Source: Morella rubra (Eukaryota > Streptophyta > Magnoliopsida > Fagales > Myricaceae). From it: a stretch of DNA of 64,000 bases. The DNA is taken from assembly GCA_003952965.2 (NCBI GenBank), contig CM025855.1, forward strand, positions 30,763,752-30,827,751. Reading direction: 5' to 3'. Below, piece after piece: positions 12,001 to 23,500 of the stretch. The translations under genes and the position numbers were made by a program. The notes under the pieces were generated by a model. It saw only the letters and a program-made list of their open reading frames with translations, had not been told where the DNA came from and did no database searches. Every line of letters starts with the position of its first letter. Position 1 is the stretch's first letter.

Positions 12001-12954
12001 TGGCAAGATTTTCCTCGTACCAGTTCACCTGATTATTCATCGCTGTTTACCCAAATTCATGATGGGGAGAAAAATAAAGATCCTAAATCGGATTTTGCCG
12101 CTCAGCTAGCCAGTTTTATGGCATCTCTTCTTAGTGATGTGCCGAGTCAGGCTCATTGGATTCTTGAGTTGGCAAAGTATGACTTTGTAGGAGCTAAGGG
12201 ACATCTGATTGCTTCGGTACCTGGGGTTCATTCTTACAGAGCTCCCTCTATGACTGAAACCAGGCAACTCTATGCTGTGAGTGTTTTTGCTTGTGATGAG
12301 CATGTATCTACTTTTATAGCTCACAAGAAGCTGATTAGCAGTTGTTGACTTTCCCTTGACAGTTTCCTTATGCATAGACACCCTCGCATTTTACTGTTGC
12401 TTAGTTGGATTACTCCCAAAACCCAGCTCGACTGCAGGCTGAACTTAACGTTCTTGTATAGCAATGTCATATTGGAAGTAGAACTTCGTACCTCGATCTG
12501 GATATGGAAATCAAGCTGAATTTTCTCTGTATATCTATTATATTTTCCTTTTAATGTGCCATGTTTTAGCAAGGGGATTTTCACTTTATTGTTGGCCCTT
12601 TATATTAGTGTATTTGGAAAGACTTGGTCGTGTGGATTTGGAGGTTGCCTGATCAGATGGGTGTTTATTGTGTCATCAAATTCTCATAGCAGGTTAATCA
12701 TCTGGCATCGGGGTCACTTGGTGGGAAGTTTGTTGGTTCAGTTGAAGCATCTGTTGTTGGTTTAAGTCACTTTTTTCGAACTGCAGCAGATTCAAGTGGT
12801 GCACAACTTAAGAAACTGGCTGATTTTCTCAGAAAATCTTGTGAAAAGGCTTATCCGATGTTGATCATTGTTTTAAGAAGAACAAAAAATGTGCCTGCAG
12901 ATGCAAATGCTGTGAGCGTTCTTGTTCCCAACCCAAATGAGCTTTCTAAAGGAG
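9076..12954 (+). CDS. FHA-domain tyrosyl-DNA phosphodiesterase 1 homologue (At5g07400 type), 5' part
   Basis: Five exons are visible: 9076-10418, 10712-10846, 10959-11103, 11974-12276 and 12693-12954. All have GT/AG borders and phases agree, giving 729 codons. An FHA phosphopeptide-binding domain occupies about residues 55-165 (G65-R66-N67, S81-x-x-H84, N144-G145), interrupted by a serine-rich insert. Exon 3 carries the first TDP1 HKD signature, H516-x-K518 followed by N536 in TSANL. TDP1 enzymes remove topoisomerase-derived peptides and other adducts from DNA 3' ends in the nucleus. The plant FHA form is a little-studied paralogue of canonical TDP1. The Arabidopsis protein is, from memory, near 1,080 residues, so roughly a third is absent, including the second HKD motif. 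Exon 5 ends in a good donor but no partner exon is seen downstream. It is therefore either truncated or continues elsewhere. Identity is firm, completeness is not. Confidence 0.85.
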
Positions 12955-13009
12955 GTAATAAAAACAATGCTTTGTTACACTCATCTCTACAATATAGTTC
13001 TAGGTTACA

Positions 13010-13300
13010 GAACAGTATTAATATGGGAAACATGTGCCATTGGATTTGGTCTGGCGGTAAGAACTTTAGAGTAATATATTTGTATGAGTTCTTTTGGATT
13101 TCAAAAGGTATTGGTTTTCCCGTGAATTGCATTTGGCAATGCGGAGTCCCTCTGAAAGTGGCATTTTTCCCTCGGTGGATGGCCGCTTTAAAAGGTATTA
13201 TGACATCATACGACCTAAGCAACCAGAAAAAGAATAGAAGGATCATTGTGAGGTTAGTGCTGTGTAAGCATGATAGGAAGTTGGATTATCATGGGTAGAT
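13010..13300 (+). mobile_element. LINE 3'-region fragment (zf-RVT-like)
   Basis: A plus-strand open frame contains VPLKVAFFPRWMAALKG. This resembles the zf-RVT segment near the C-terminus of plant L1 ORF2, where copies typically read P-L-K-V-A-F-F-x-W-x-A-x-x-G-K-I-L-T. A downstream KHD string fits the usual CK-x-D-G-E. It lies just after the last visible exon of the FHA-TDP1 gene, so a LINE may have landed in that intron. No poly(A) tail or target duplication was found and the extent is uncertain. Confidence 0.45.
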
Positions 13301-14160
13301 ATGATCCTGGTTTATACGCTGTTTTGTATAATTGTGATTTTTCTAATGTGAAATTGGAGAGTCAGGGAAAGGAAATTCCTCTGTTGGTCTGGGAGAAGTT
13401 TTGTAGGCCGTGTTTTGAGGGGTCAAACTTTACCCTAATAAGATGGATATCATCTTCTTTCTTTATCTCTCTGGCTCTTAGTCTACCTGCATTTGGCCCT
13501 CTCTCTATGTCTTCATATTCTTCTAGATTTTGTTCACACTCTTTGTATAAGTTGCTGAATTCCTCTGCCTGCCGGAGAGATGTGGGAGTGGAAGTTCGGG
13601 TTGGGTGTTGGGGAGCAGGCGCTTTTTTATGCCTGCTGTGTACGATGGTTTCCCCTTTGTTTCTCTTAAGTTTTAGAAAAATATCGACGAGTTGAATTAT
13701 TTGTTACATTGCTTTCATACTCTTGGATTTTCTTTACTCACTCAGAGTAGGCAGGATATTTGTTCTCAATAAAATAGGCCTATCATGTTTGGGATTTGGC
13801 TATAGGATGTACATTCACAGCTTGGTGGGTGCTGTTCATGACTACTCATTAAAAGTAGACCTTCCTATAGAAATTGAAAGCTTGAGAATTACTTCATATG
13901 TGTCAACTTTTTGTTCACCTCTGATGTTTTGATGCATATGGAGCACTCTCTGGTAGAGACTTAATCGACACTAGCCTTGGATTATTGGATAGTCTGGTCA
14001 ATGGTGAGAGTACTTTGAGGTGTTATGCTTATGCTTCCTGGCCTAAGAGTTCGGTTTTATTACCTGATTGAACAAGGTGACATTAGAAAGCTCTTGCCTT
14101 TACTATGAATGAGGCTCTCACACAGCACTGAAGAAATACACTTGCCACAGAGTTAGTTTT
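13301..14160. other. Unassigned DNA beyond the FHA-TDP1 exons
   Basis: Open frames exist (for example 13270-13695) but match nothing I recognise. The expected continuation of FHA-TDP1, a segment with the second H-x-K motif, was looked for and not seen. A coding-looking string GLLDSLVNGESTLRCYAY near 13975-14030 is unidentified. This may be intron DNA plus decayed repeats. Confidence 0.4.
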
Positions 14161-14470
14161 TATCGATTTGGAAGGAAAAACTCAATATTCCAATATATAA
14201 GAAAGATTACATTCCCCTCAATATATATATATAATACTCATCTATTTTAGGGATATATTATAACTTACCTATAAAGAATCAAAACTTCCTAAAACAGATA
14301 TAAAACGGAAACACATATCTACGGATTTGGTAACACAGGCTATAATGGATATACCAAATCCCCTAAAATCATGGGATAAGAAAATATGATCTGATAGCTG
14401 TAGATCTCCTCAATCTTAGCCCCTAACATTGCCGACAGATCATCAAATTAAATCTCCCTATAATTCTACA
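14161..14470 (-). repeat. 3' LTR of the Copia element
   Basis: On the minus strand it starts TGTAGAATTATAG directly after the polypurine tract and ends at CCAAATCGATA. It aligns with 19074-19376 along its full length. Confidence 0.9.
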
Positions 14471-17400
14471 CTCCCCCTCAAGCTGGGTGGTAAATATTTA
14501 TTAACCCCAGCTTGGAACTCAGATCATCAAACACTTTTCTTGGTAGAGCCTTGGTAAGAATGTCTGCTGTTTGAAGGCATGTAGGCACGTACAACATCTT
14601 GATTATTCCTTCCTCTATCTTCTCCTTTATGAAATGTCGATCAATTTCCACATGTTTTGTTCTATCATGATGTACTGGATTTTTGGCAATGCTGATTGCT
14701 GACTGATTATCACAGAACATTTTCATAGGTTCTTCATCTGAAATCTTTAATTCCTTTAGCACCCTTCTTAACCATATTCCCTCACAATGCCGTGTGCCAT
14801 TGCCCGGAATTCAGCTTCTGCACTGCTCCTTGACACCACTGATTGCTTCTTACTTCTCCATGTGACCAGATTACCCCACACATATGTGCAGTACCCTGAA
14901 GTTGATCTCCGGTCTTGTACTGATCCTGCCCAATCTGCATCGCTAAATACTTCAATATCTCTTCTTTGGTTCTTCTCGAAAAATAATCCTTTACCTGGTG
15001 TTAGTTTAAGGTATCTCAGGATTCTATACACAGCCTCCATGTGTTCTTCATTTGGATTATTCATGAATTGACTTACTATGCTAACAGAAAAACCAATATC
15101 TGGTCGTGTGTGAGATAGGTATATTAGTTTACCCACTAATCTTTGGTATCTCCCTTTATCCACGGGTGCACAATTTTCCTTAGCTCCTAGTTTGGTTGTT
15201 GAATCCATGGGAGTATCTGCTGGCTTACACCCGAGCATTCCAGTCTCTTTTAAGAGATCCAGAACATATTTTCTTTGTGAGACAGAGATTCCCTTTCTTG
15301 ACCTTGCAATCTCCATACCTAGGAAGTATTTGAGATTCCCAAGGTCCTTGATCTCAAATTCTGCAGCTAGAAAACTTTTGATGGTGCGGATTTCCTCTTC
15401 ATAGTCTCCTGTTAGAATTATGTCGTCCACATATACAATGAGGACAGCAAGCTTTCCTGCAGGAGAGTGTTTAACAAATAGAGTATGGTCTGTCTGACAT
15501 TGATAGTAGCCATGTTTCTTAACTACCTTTGTGAATCTTTCAAACCAGGCTCTTGGAGATTGCTTGAGCCCATATAGAGATCTCCTAAGTTTACAAACTT
15601 TGTTGCGTGTAGTTTGTGACTCAAATCCTGGAGGAATTTCCATGTAAACTTCTTCAGCTAGGTCCCCATTTAGGAAGGCATTCTTGACATCTAGTTGGTG
15701 GAGAGGCCAGTCAAGGTTTGCAGCCAAAGATAGTAGAACCCGAACTGTGTTTAACTTGGCTACAGGGGCAAATGTCTCCTCATAGTCGATTCCATATGAT
15801 TGGGTGAATCCCTTTGCAACCAGCCGTGCCTTGAATCGATTAACACTCCCATCTCATTATATTTGACTGTGAAGATCCATTTGCAGCCTACTGGGCGTTT
15901 TCCAATTGGTAATTCTGAGATTTCCCAGGTTCCATTTTTTTCGAGTGCATGAATTTCTTCATACACTGCAAATTTCCACTCAGGTGAGCTGAGAGCTTCT
16001 TGTATATTATTAGGAACCTGGATGTTGTCGAGGTTGGAAACAAATGCTTTGAACTTTGGTGACAGTCCTTCATATGATACAAATGTGCATTTGTGCATGA
16101 TCTTACACCTTTTCTCACAGCAATAGGGAGGTCACTATCATCATTAGTTTCGGGATTATAGTTACCTGATGGATCTTCACTTGATCTAGGACTTGGGTCA
16201 GACTCTTGGGTTTGCTCAAGAGATGCTTGTTGCTCCATCTCCTTTTGCTTCTTTCTCCTCCTTGAGTAGGTAATCAACTCATTCTTTGTTGATTGAATAG
16301 TGTCCAGATTTTGAGGTGGATTAGTATGCGATTGATCTTGAGAAGGAGATTTCAGGAAGAGATTTTGAGGAGGAATGGATTCATGATTTAATGATGCAGG
16401 GTTGGTCAGAATTAGGAGAGAAATGAGATGATTCTTCAATATGCGATTGATCTTGAGAAGGAGATTCAGGAAGAGATTTTGAGGAGGAATGGATTCATGA
16501 TTTAGTGATGGGCAGGGTTGGTCAGAATTATGAGAGAAATGAGATGATTCTTCAATATCCCAAAGCTGGTATTCCTGGATAAAATTAGTCCCTCCCTGAA
16601 TATCAGATTTGGGGAAATAAGGTTGTTGCTCAAAGAAGGTGACATCCATGGAGTGATAGAACTGTTTAGTGACCTGTGAGTAGCACTTATATCCTTTTTG
16701 AGTTGGAGAGTACCCAAGGAAAATACATTGAAGAGCTCTAGGATCAAGTTTGTCCCGATGTTGTTGATGGACATGGACAAAGGCTGAGCACCCGAAAACT
16801 TTGAATGGGATGGTGGAGATGAGACGAGTATTGGGAAAGGACTGAAGAAGAATCTGACAGGGAGTCTGGAAGTTGAGAATACGAGATGGCATCCTATTTA
16901 TGAGATATGCGGCAGTGAGAATGGCTTCACCCCAGAAAATTTTTGGTACATGGGTAGAGAATATTAGGGAGCGAGCAACATCAAGAAGATGCCGGTTTTT
17001 TCTTTCGGCAATACCATTTTGCTGAGGAGTGTTGACACAGGAACTTTGGTGAACTATACCATGACTCAAGAGATAATCATTAAGAATGGAGTTGAAATAC
17101 TCTTTGGCATTGTCAGTTTTCAGAATTTGGATTTTTGCTTGGAATTGTGTTTGGATCATGGTATTGAAGGTTTTGAAAATCTGGTTTGCCTCTGATTTTT
17201 CTTTCATGAGGAATACCCATGTGAGTCTAGTGTGATCATCAATAAATGAAATGAACCAGCGAGAACCAGTAACATTTTTGATCCTAGAAGGACCCCATAC
17301 GTCACTATGAATCATGGAAAAAGGTTGAGATGCTTTGTAGGATCGGTTAGGATAAGAATTACGAATATGTTTAGATAGTTGACAAATCTTGCATTGAAAC

Positions 17401-19073
17401 TCATTTGGATTTTTATTATGGAATAATGAAGGAAACAACTTCTCAAGATACAAGAAATTTGGATGACCTAACCTATAGTGCCACAACATTATTGCACTAT
17501 CATTATTAGACCGACTCACAGACAAAGAAATAGGACTACTGGACACTGAACAATCGGATTGGTGAGTTGCTCCTTGAGGAGGATCATTTACCTCTAGAAG
17601 ATAGAGCCCAGAACACATCTTAGCACTGCCAATCATCTTCCCCGAATCCAAGACCTGAAATTGACACAGGTTGGAGCCAAATTTAGTAACACAGTTGAGA
17701 TCCCGAGTGAGTTTACTAATGGACAGTAAATTGCAATTTAATTTTGGCACAAGAGAACTGAATCAAGAGTGATGTTCTCTGAAACTCTAACAGAACCTGT
17801 ACCAGCCACCTTTGAGAGTGAACCATCGGCTATTCTCACAGTTAAATTTTTATAGCATGGATTGTAAGTGGAAAAAAGCTTCTCATCTCCAGTCATATGA
17901 TCAGATGCGCCTGAGTCAATAATCCACGGACTTAGCTTCTCCTTTTTAACATTTAGAGCACTCAAAAAATTACCTTTTTGTGCCAAGGAACCGGTACCAA
18001 TCACAGTGGGGGCAAGTGCAGGCAAGGATTGGCGGAACAATTTCTGTAAGACTTCCATCTGTTCATTGCTGAAGGGAGTGGGTTCGGATGATGGTTTTTC
18101 ATCCACGGAGACAAGGTTGCCCCGTCTTTCTGTTTCATTGGTAAACCGGGAAGGCTTCCAGTCTGCAGGTTTGCCGTGAATCTTCCAACAGGTGTCTTTG
18201 GTGTGACCAGGACGTCGGCAATGATCACACCAGGGTCGCCCTTTCTTTGGTCTGTAATCATTGTTGTTGGATGGATTTCCTCTAACTGCAAGGGCTGAGC
18301 TCTCAGGATTTGTCACCGAATCTTGAGAGCCCATCATGATCTTCTTTCGACTTTCCTCTCTCCGAACTTCTGAAAATGCTTCCCGGATATTTGGTAATGG
18401 TTTGGATCCTAAGATTCTTCCTCGTACTTCATCAAGATTCTTATTTAATCCAATCAGAAATTTGTATATTCTTTTCCGTTCAATAATCTGTCTATACAGG
18501 ATTCCATCATCCGGACATCTCCAATTGTGCTCCTCGAACAAGTCCAGCTGCTGCCAGTAGCGATTGAGTGTGTTGAAGTATTGAGTCACGGTTAACTCTC
18601 CTTGGCGGAAGTCATGGAGAACACTCTCCACCTCGAACAATTCCGACGTATTCTCATTGTTAGAATACGTTTCCTTGGCAGCATCCCAAATCTCCTTTGC
18701 TGTTCCATAGAGAAGAAAATTTTCTCCAATGTCATTTGTCATGGAATTAATGAGCCATGACATGACCATATTATTTTCAGCATTCCAGACTTTGAACTCT
18801 TCATCCTTCTTGTTCGGTTTGGCAGCAACTCCGTTGAGATAATCGTCTTTGCCCTTTCCGCATACGAACATCATTACGGAATGGGACCATTGGAGATAGT
18901 TGTTCCCATTCAGTTTGTGTCCTGTAATGGGCATGAGGTTACTATCTGCACTACTGTTGCTGGAAGCCATGGCTTCCTGATTGGAGGTGATTTGGGAAAC
19001 GGTAGCAATTGAATCACGTTTCCCGTATTTGGTCATATGAGGGAATTAGGGTTCAGAGAATGCTCTGATACCA

Positions 19074-19376
19074 TATCGATTTGGAAGGAAAAACTCAATA
19101 TTCCAATATATAAGAAAGATTACATTCCCCTCAATATATAGATGATAATACTCATCTATTTTAGGGATAGTTACAACTTACCTAGGAAAGAATCAAAACT
19201 TCCTAAAACATAAAGCTATAAAACGGGAAACACATATCTACGGATTTGGTAACAGACTACCAAATCCCCTAAAATCATGGGATAAGAAAATATGATCTGA
19301 TAGCTGTAGATCTCCTCAATCTTAGCCCCTAACATTGCCGACAGATCATCAAATTAAATCTCCCTATAATTCTACA
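19074..19376 (-). repeat. 5' LTR of the Copia element
   Basis: On the minus strand it starts TGTAGAATT and ends CCAAATCGATA, followed at once by the TGGTATCAGAGC primer-binding site complementary to initiator tRNA-Met. Confidence 0.9.
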
Positions 19377-19676
19377 AAAGCTAATAAACAACAAAACCCT
19401 AGCGGGCCACGGCGGTCCCTGGAGGGGCGGAAGGGGGGGGGAAGGTCAGGAAAAAGGACTCATTAAACATCTGATTTTTCTCATGAGAAAGTAACTTGGA
19501 GAGGTAAGCTTCTTCAAATAAGGAAAAAGGAATACGGGAGATGTATAGAGTAACTGCAAAAGATTAGAGGAGAGAAGAGAGGACAATTAAAGATGCCAGA
19601 GACTTCAGTCCCGATCTATTGGTGGCATAGCAATTACAATAACATCTCTTTGAAACCCAAAGATAAAGTTATATGT
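19377..19676. other. Unassigned DNA between Copia and TRIM elements
   Basis: A GC-rich patch with a run of G near 19430 is followed by AT-rich DNA. No gene or repeat is recognised. If ATM is continuous to the left, this belongs to its intron 34. Confidence 0.4.
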
Positions 19677-20365
19677 TGTAAATATACCGATATCCCAAAA
19701 GCTTAAGCAGATAGGAAGGGATAGATTTTATTATTTAAATTATATTTTCTAACACTCCCCCTCATATGTAAGCCGGACTCTTGTTTAATTAAGAGGCCAA
19801 ACACATGTAATATTTAATTGAATTTGGGGTAAAGTGCAGAATTAAGTCTCGAACTCAAGACCTTATCTTTGATACCATGTGAATCTACCACTTATCCAAA
19901 AGCTTAAGTTAATAGGAAGAGATAGATTTTATTATTTAAATTATATTCTCTAACACTCCCCTTATGTGTGAGCCGGACTCTCCTTTCATTGAGAGGCCAA
20001 ACACGTGCAATATTTAATTAAAATTGGAGTGAAGTATGGAGTCAAGTCTTGAACTCAGGACCTTGGCTCTAATACTATGTGAATCTACCACTTTTTCCAA
20101 AAGTTTAAGCTGATAGGAAGAGATAGATTTTATTATTTACATTATATTCTCTAATACTCCCTCTCATGTGTGGGCGGGACTCTCCTTTAATTGAAAGATC
20201 AAACATGTGCAATATTTAATTGAATTTTAGGCGAAGTGCGGAGTCAGGTCTGGAACCTAAAACTCAGGAATCTGGTTTTGATACCATATGAATCTACCAC
20301 TCATCCCAAAAGCTTAAGCTGATAGGAAGAGCTAGATTTTATTATTTGAATAATATTTTGTAACA
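19677..20365 (-). mobile_element. Tandem TRIM array: four short LTRs and three internal units
   Basis: Four copies of a 78-79 bp LTR lie at 19677-19754, 19878-19955, 20078-20156 and 20287-20365. They are separated by internal segments of 123, 122 and 130 bp. On the minus strand each unit reads LTR (TGTTAGAGAATATAA...GATTCACA), then a TGGTATCAAAG/TGGTATC primer-binding site, a short non-coding interior, then a GAGGGGGAG-like polypurine tract directly before the next LTR. That is the layout of a terminal-repeat retrotransposon in miniature, which has no genes of its own. Sharing of LTRs between neighbouring units gives the tandem form. The copies differ noticeably, so the array is not very recent. 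Flanks TATGT and TACGC are only weakly alike. It lies about 170 bp beyond ATM exon 34. Confidence 0.75.
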
Positions 20366-20534
20366 TACGCCACACAACGTCTAAGAAGATTTTTTTCAAA
20401 GGAAAATTCAGATGCTAGGGGCCCCAAGCACCACCTTCTCCTACCGTTCCACCTCCACCAGCTCTTGATGGACACACACTACTTGGATAAATGTCTCGTA
20501 ACGCAAAAGATAAGTCTTCCCATCGTAAACTTAC
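20366..20534 (-). other. Start of ATM intron 34
   Basis: Begins with a GTAAGT donor (minus strand, 20534-20529) after exon 34. The next ATM exon, which should follow to the left, was not found. Confidence 0.6.
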
Positions 20535-23500
20535 TTAGAAGTGCTTGAAACAGCAGCTCTGTGCCCAAGAATATTTACGAGCACTTCAATTCCAGCTAAT
20601 CGATGACTTCTGTGCCTATGATGAACTGCTGCTGTTATTTTATAATGCATTTCTACTATAAACTGCATGGTCAACATAGTAGTTCACATAAAAAGATCTG
20701 GAATTAAAAACACAAATATAAAAGAATTAGGGGAAAAAAAAGAAACAAGTTATATTAAATTGTAATGCACCATGAAAACTCTATCTGGGCGAAAAACATT
20801 AATTTTGTCAACAACGCCAGCAGTTGTAGGATTGTCCTCCCTGCATGAGCCCATTAAGAAATAAATATAATAAGATAGAAGCTCCGTAAGGAAGCAGATA
20901 AATCAAAGGGTGTGAGAGGCAAAGCACATTTCCACAAAACCATCAACAACTTTTTGAATCGCATGCACAATTGTATCCCTGGAAAAGAAAGGAACCGGAG
21001 GATCTGATGCACACGAGGCAAGAGCAAGAATGTGGCTGACAATAGACACCTACAAAATCCAAAAAAGTGTGATGACACATTATAACCAAAAACTCTTCCA
21101 TGAAGTTCCCCTAACTCTGACAAAAATGTGAAGTAGATCTAAATGTTAGTCAGGTATAACACAGATTAGAACAAACTTAGGTATTGGAAAATGAAACTTT
21201 AGAGCTAAAATTCACCTGACACTCATAAGTAGCACCGCCTAATACGTGAGATAACTAATTTCTCACTTTTGAAAAGAATACCAAATAGACACAAGGCTTC
21301 CTTTCTAGAACTTGGCACACTGATTCTGACTGACCTTATTCCTTCTAACATATAAGACAATTGATCAGCCAGAATGTTATTTGGAAGAGCCATGAGAATA
21401 TGTGACATGCCTTAAATCAGATTAACATTTTTCAGAGATCGTAAACTCTGCTTTGTTTGGGTGCGACAAAATTTTCACAATCACTTTTTCACAAACTCCA
21501 ACAACTTTTTCACAAATCCTAAGATAATCTACACCACTTCCAATAAAAAAGATTCAACAAAAATTTTCTGCCCACCCAAACACAGCATAGGATCATCAAA
21601 CAACAGATAAAAAGGCGAACAAAAAAGGAAGAAAAAGAAAAGTGACGAATAATATATGGCAAACCATATATTTCTTTATAAGTTTATCTCGTTCATCCTC
21701 AGATATCTCAGCAAGATGCAAAATCGAACTCCGAAGCACAACTGCTCCCTTTTCGCACCCAGATCTCTTACTGCAATGCAATGCCATACAAACGGCAAAG
21801 ATAGGCACAAACTGATGTCTAACCATTACTGCCAACGGTTGAGAAGCAACCTGGAACAGAACTACTGTCAGATGCAAAGACAAATTTATAAGTTAATAAA
21901 TTTACAAGACAGATAAAGGAACCAGAGGACAAAAAAATCAACAAGCACTGCTAGTTTCATGTTCAGGGGGGGAATCTGCTCAGCAACATAGTTTTCTTTA
22001 AATATGACATTGCACATTTTTTAACAAAGTACAAATTATTACAGTTCAAAGTAGAGGCTCCCATACTTCATTACAAACATGATGCACTATTACAAATTGC
22101 CAATACCTTAGCGACCCAGCTTAGGTTGGAGCTATCTCCGTGTAGAACCAGAGCTGGAAGAAGCCAGTGGCAACAATATTGGATGAAATAACTAGGCTCG
22201 GTGTCCGAGACAAAAAGTTGACGTATCTACAAAGAACAATTGCAATATGGTCAGATGAACAAAATAACAGATAAGAAAGAATGATACTGAAAACAAATAC
22301 TTGAATTATCAATGAGGCAACATTAGACAGGTAAAAAGGAAAGGTCAATATACATTGGTGTTGAGCAACTAGCATCGCATCCACATATATGGAACTACAA
22401 ATAAACAAGCCATATAATATCATTTTTCACTTCCAACGATAATCTTAGCATCCCACATAATTGTTATGTAGACTAACACTATCATTGTCTAGCACATATT
22501 ATCTCATATCAAATGACACGACCTCCAATGAAACCACCAAAACAGGTCAAATAGATAACGACTCACTAATTGTCTCTAAATGATATCAAATAATTAAGAT
22601 CGTAAACTCTGCAAAAAACCCCAACATCAAATATTTCCCACCATGAACACCTCTCTATTCCCTCCTCCTTCCAAATTGTATTGATTTGGCAGATATACAC
22701 CATATACTGGAAGGGATGGAGCACAAGGCATGTTGCACCAACTCAGGAACAAAAATCCACAGTTTTAGGATACAAGTATGTTTTATTCGATATGTTTTAT
22801 TTCTTTGTGAAATTGTTTTGTTGTTTGAGTTTCTCGACGAATTCGTATAAAGAGATTTCTGTAGAAAAATCTGTGTGAGTTCGTGTCTTTGGTCTAATGC
22901 TGTGTCGGGATTCCCTTTTTTGGATATTTCAGATTTTTGTAGCTTTCTAGCCTGTATGCTTTAGATGTTCTCAGTACAGTCTTTTGTACTGTTAACTCTC
23001 TTTTATTTTAATAAAAATTTTACTTACCTATTAAAAAAAAAAAAAAAAAAAGTGTCCCAAGAAACAATCCTAGATTAATCAATTTTTTAAAAAGAAGATC
23101 CAAAACATGGGTTAGCTTGAATGTTGGAATCAAGCATTCTTCGAACTTAAAAATTCATGCCTCTCACCAAGCATATACTTTTACCTCTTGAATTTCAATA
23201 CTAGAATCCATTTTTTTTAGAGTTCATTTATTTGGTCCAGCATCGTATCCTTTTTCTCTCTCACTAATCTTACCTCTCCCCTTCCCCATCTTTCTACCAA
23301 AACAAAAAAAGCTACTCACAAGCTTTAAATCAATGTGTTTGAAGGCATCTTATCAGTTTTAATATGCATGCTCCTCACTTCATGTTCAAAAACAATGTTT
23401 TCTTTGTAACTCACTGCCCACAGCTCAAGTGACTCCATCATTAGTCCCACCATGACTAGTCACTCAGAGACAGGTCAATGTTAAACAGCCCAGCAGTGTG

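Larger units (their letters stand above)
14161..19376 (-). mobile_element. Copia LTR-retrotransposon, all parts present but broken
   Basis: LTRs lie at 14161-14470 and 19074-19376. Reading on the minus strand, the primer-binding site TGGTATCAGAG lies inside the right LTR and the polypurine tract GAGGGGGAG next to the left LTR. Parts in order: gag with a CDHCRRPGHTKDTC zinc knuckle and protease WIIDSGASDHMTG (19036-17740), integrase with WHYRLGHPN and the core domain (about 17750-16500), Copia reverse transcriptase with YVDDI (about 16100-15000), and RNase H (about 15000-14478). It is broken, with about three or four breaks. The LTRs are in the mid-90s percent identical by eye, so it is fairly young. 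Its outer flanks, GTTTT (14156-14160) and AAAGC (19377-19381), do not match, so no target duplication is seen. Confidence 0.92.

Noticed and set aside
13135-13232. A frame reading SESGIFPSVDGRFKRYYDI that looked like a further FHA-TDP1 exon
   Set aside because: The same bases in another frame give a better zf-RVT LINE match (VPLKVAFF, AALKG). No splice acceptor in the right phase precedes it.
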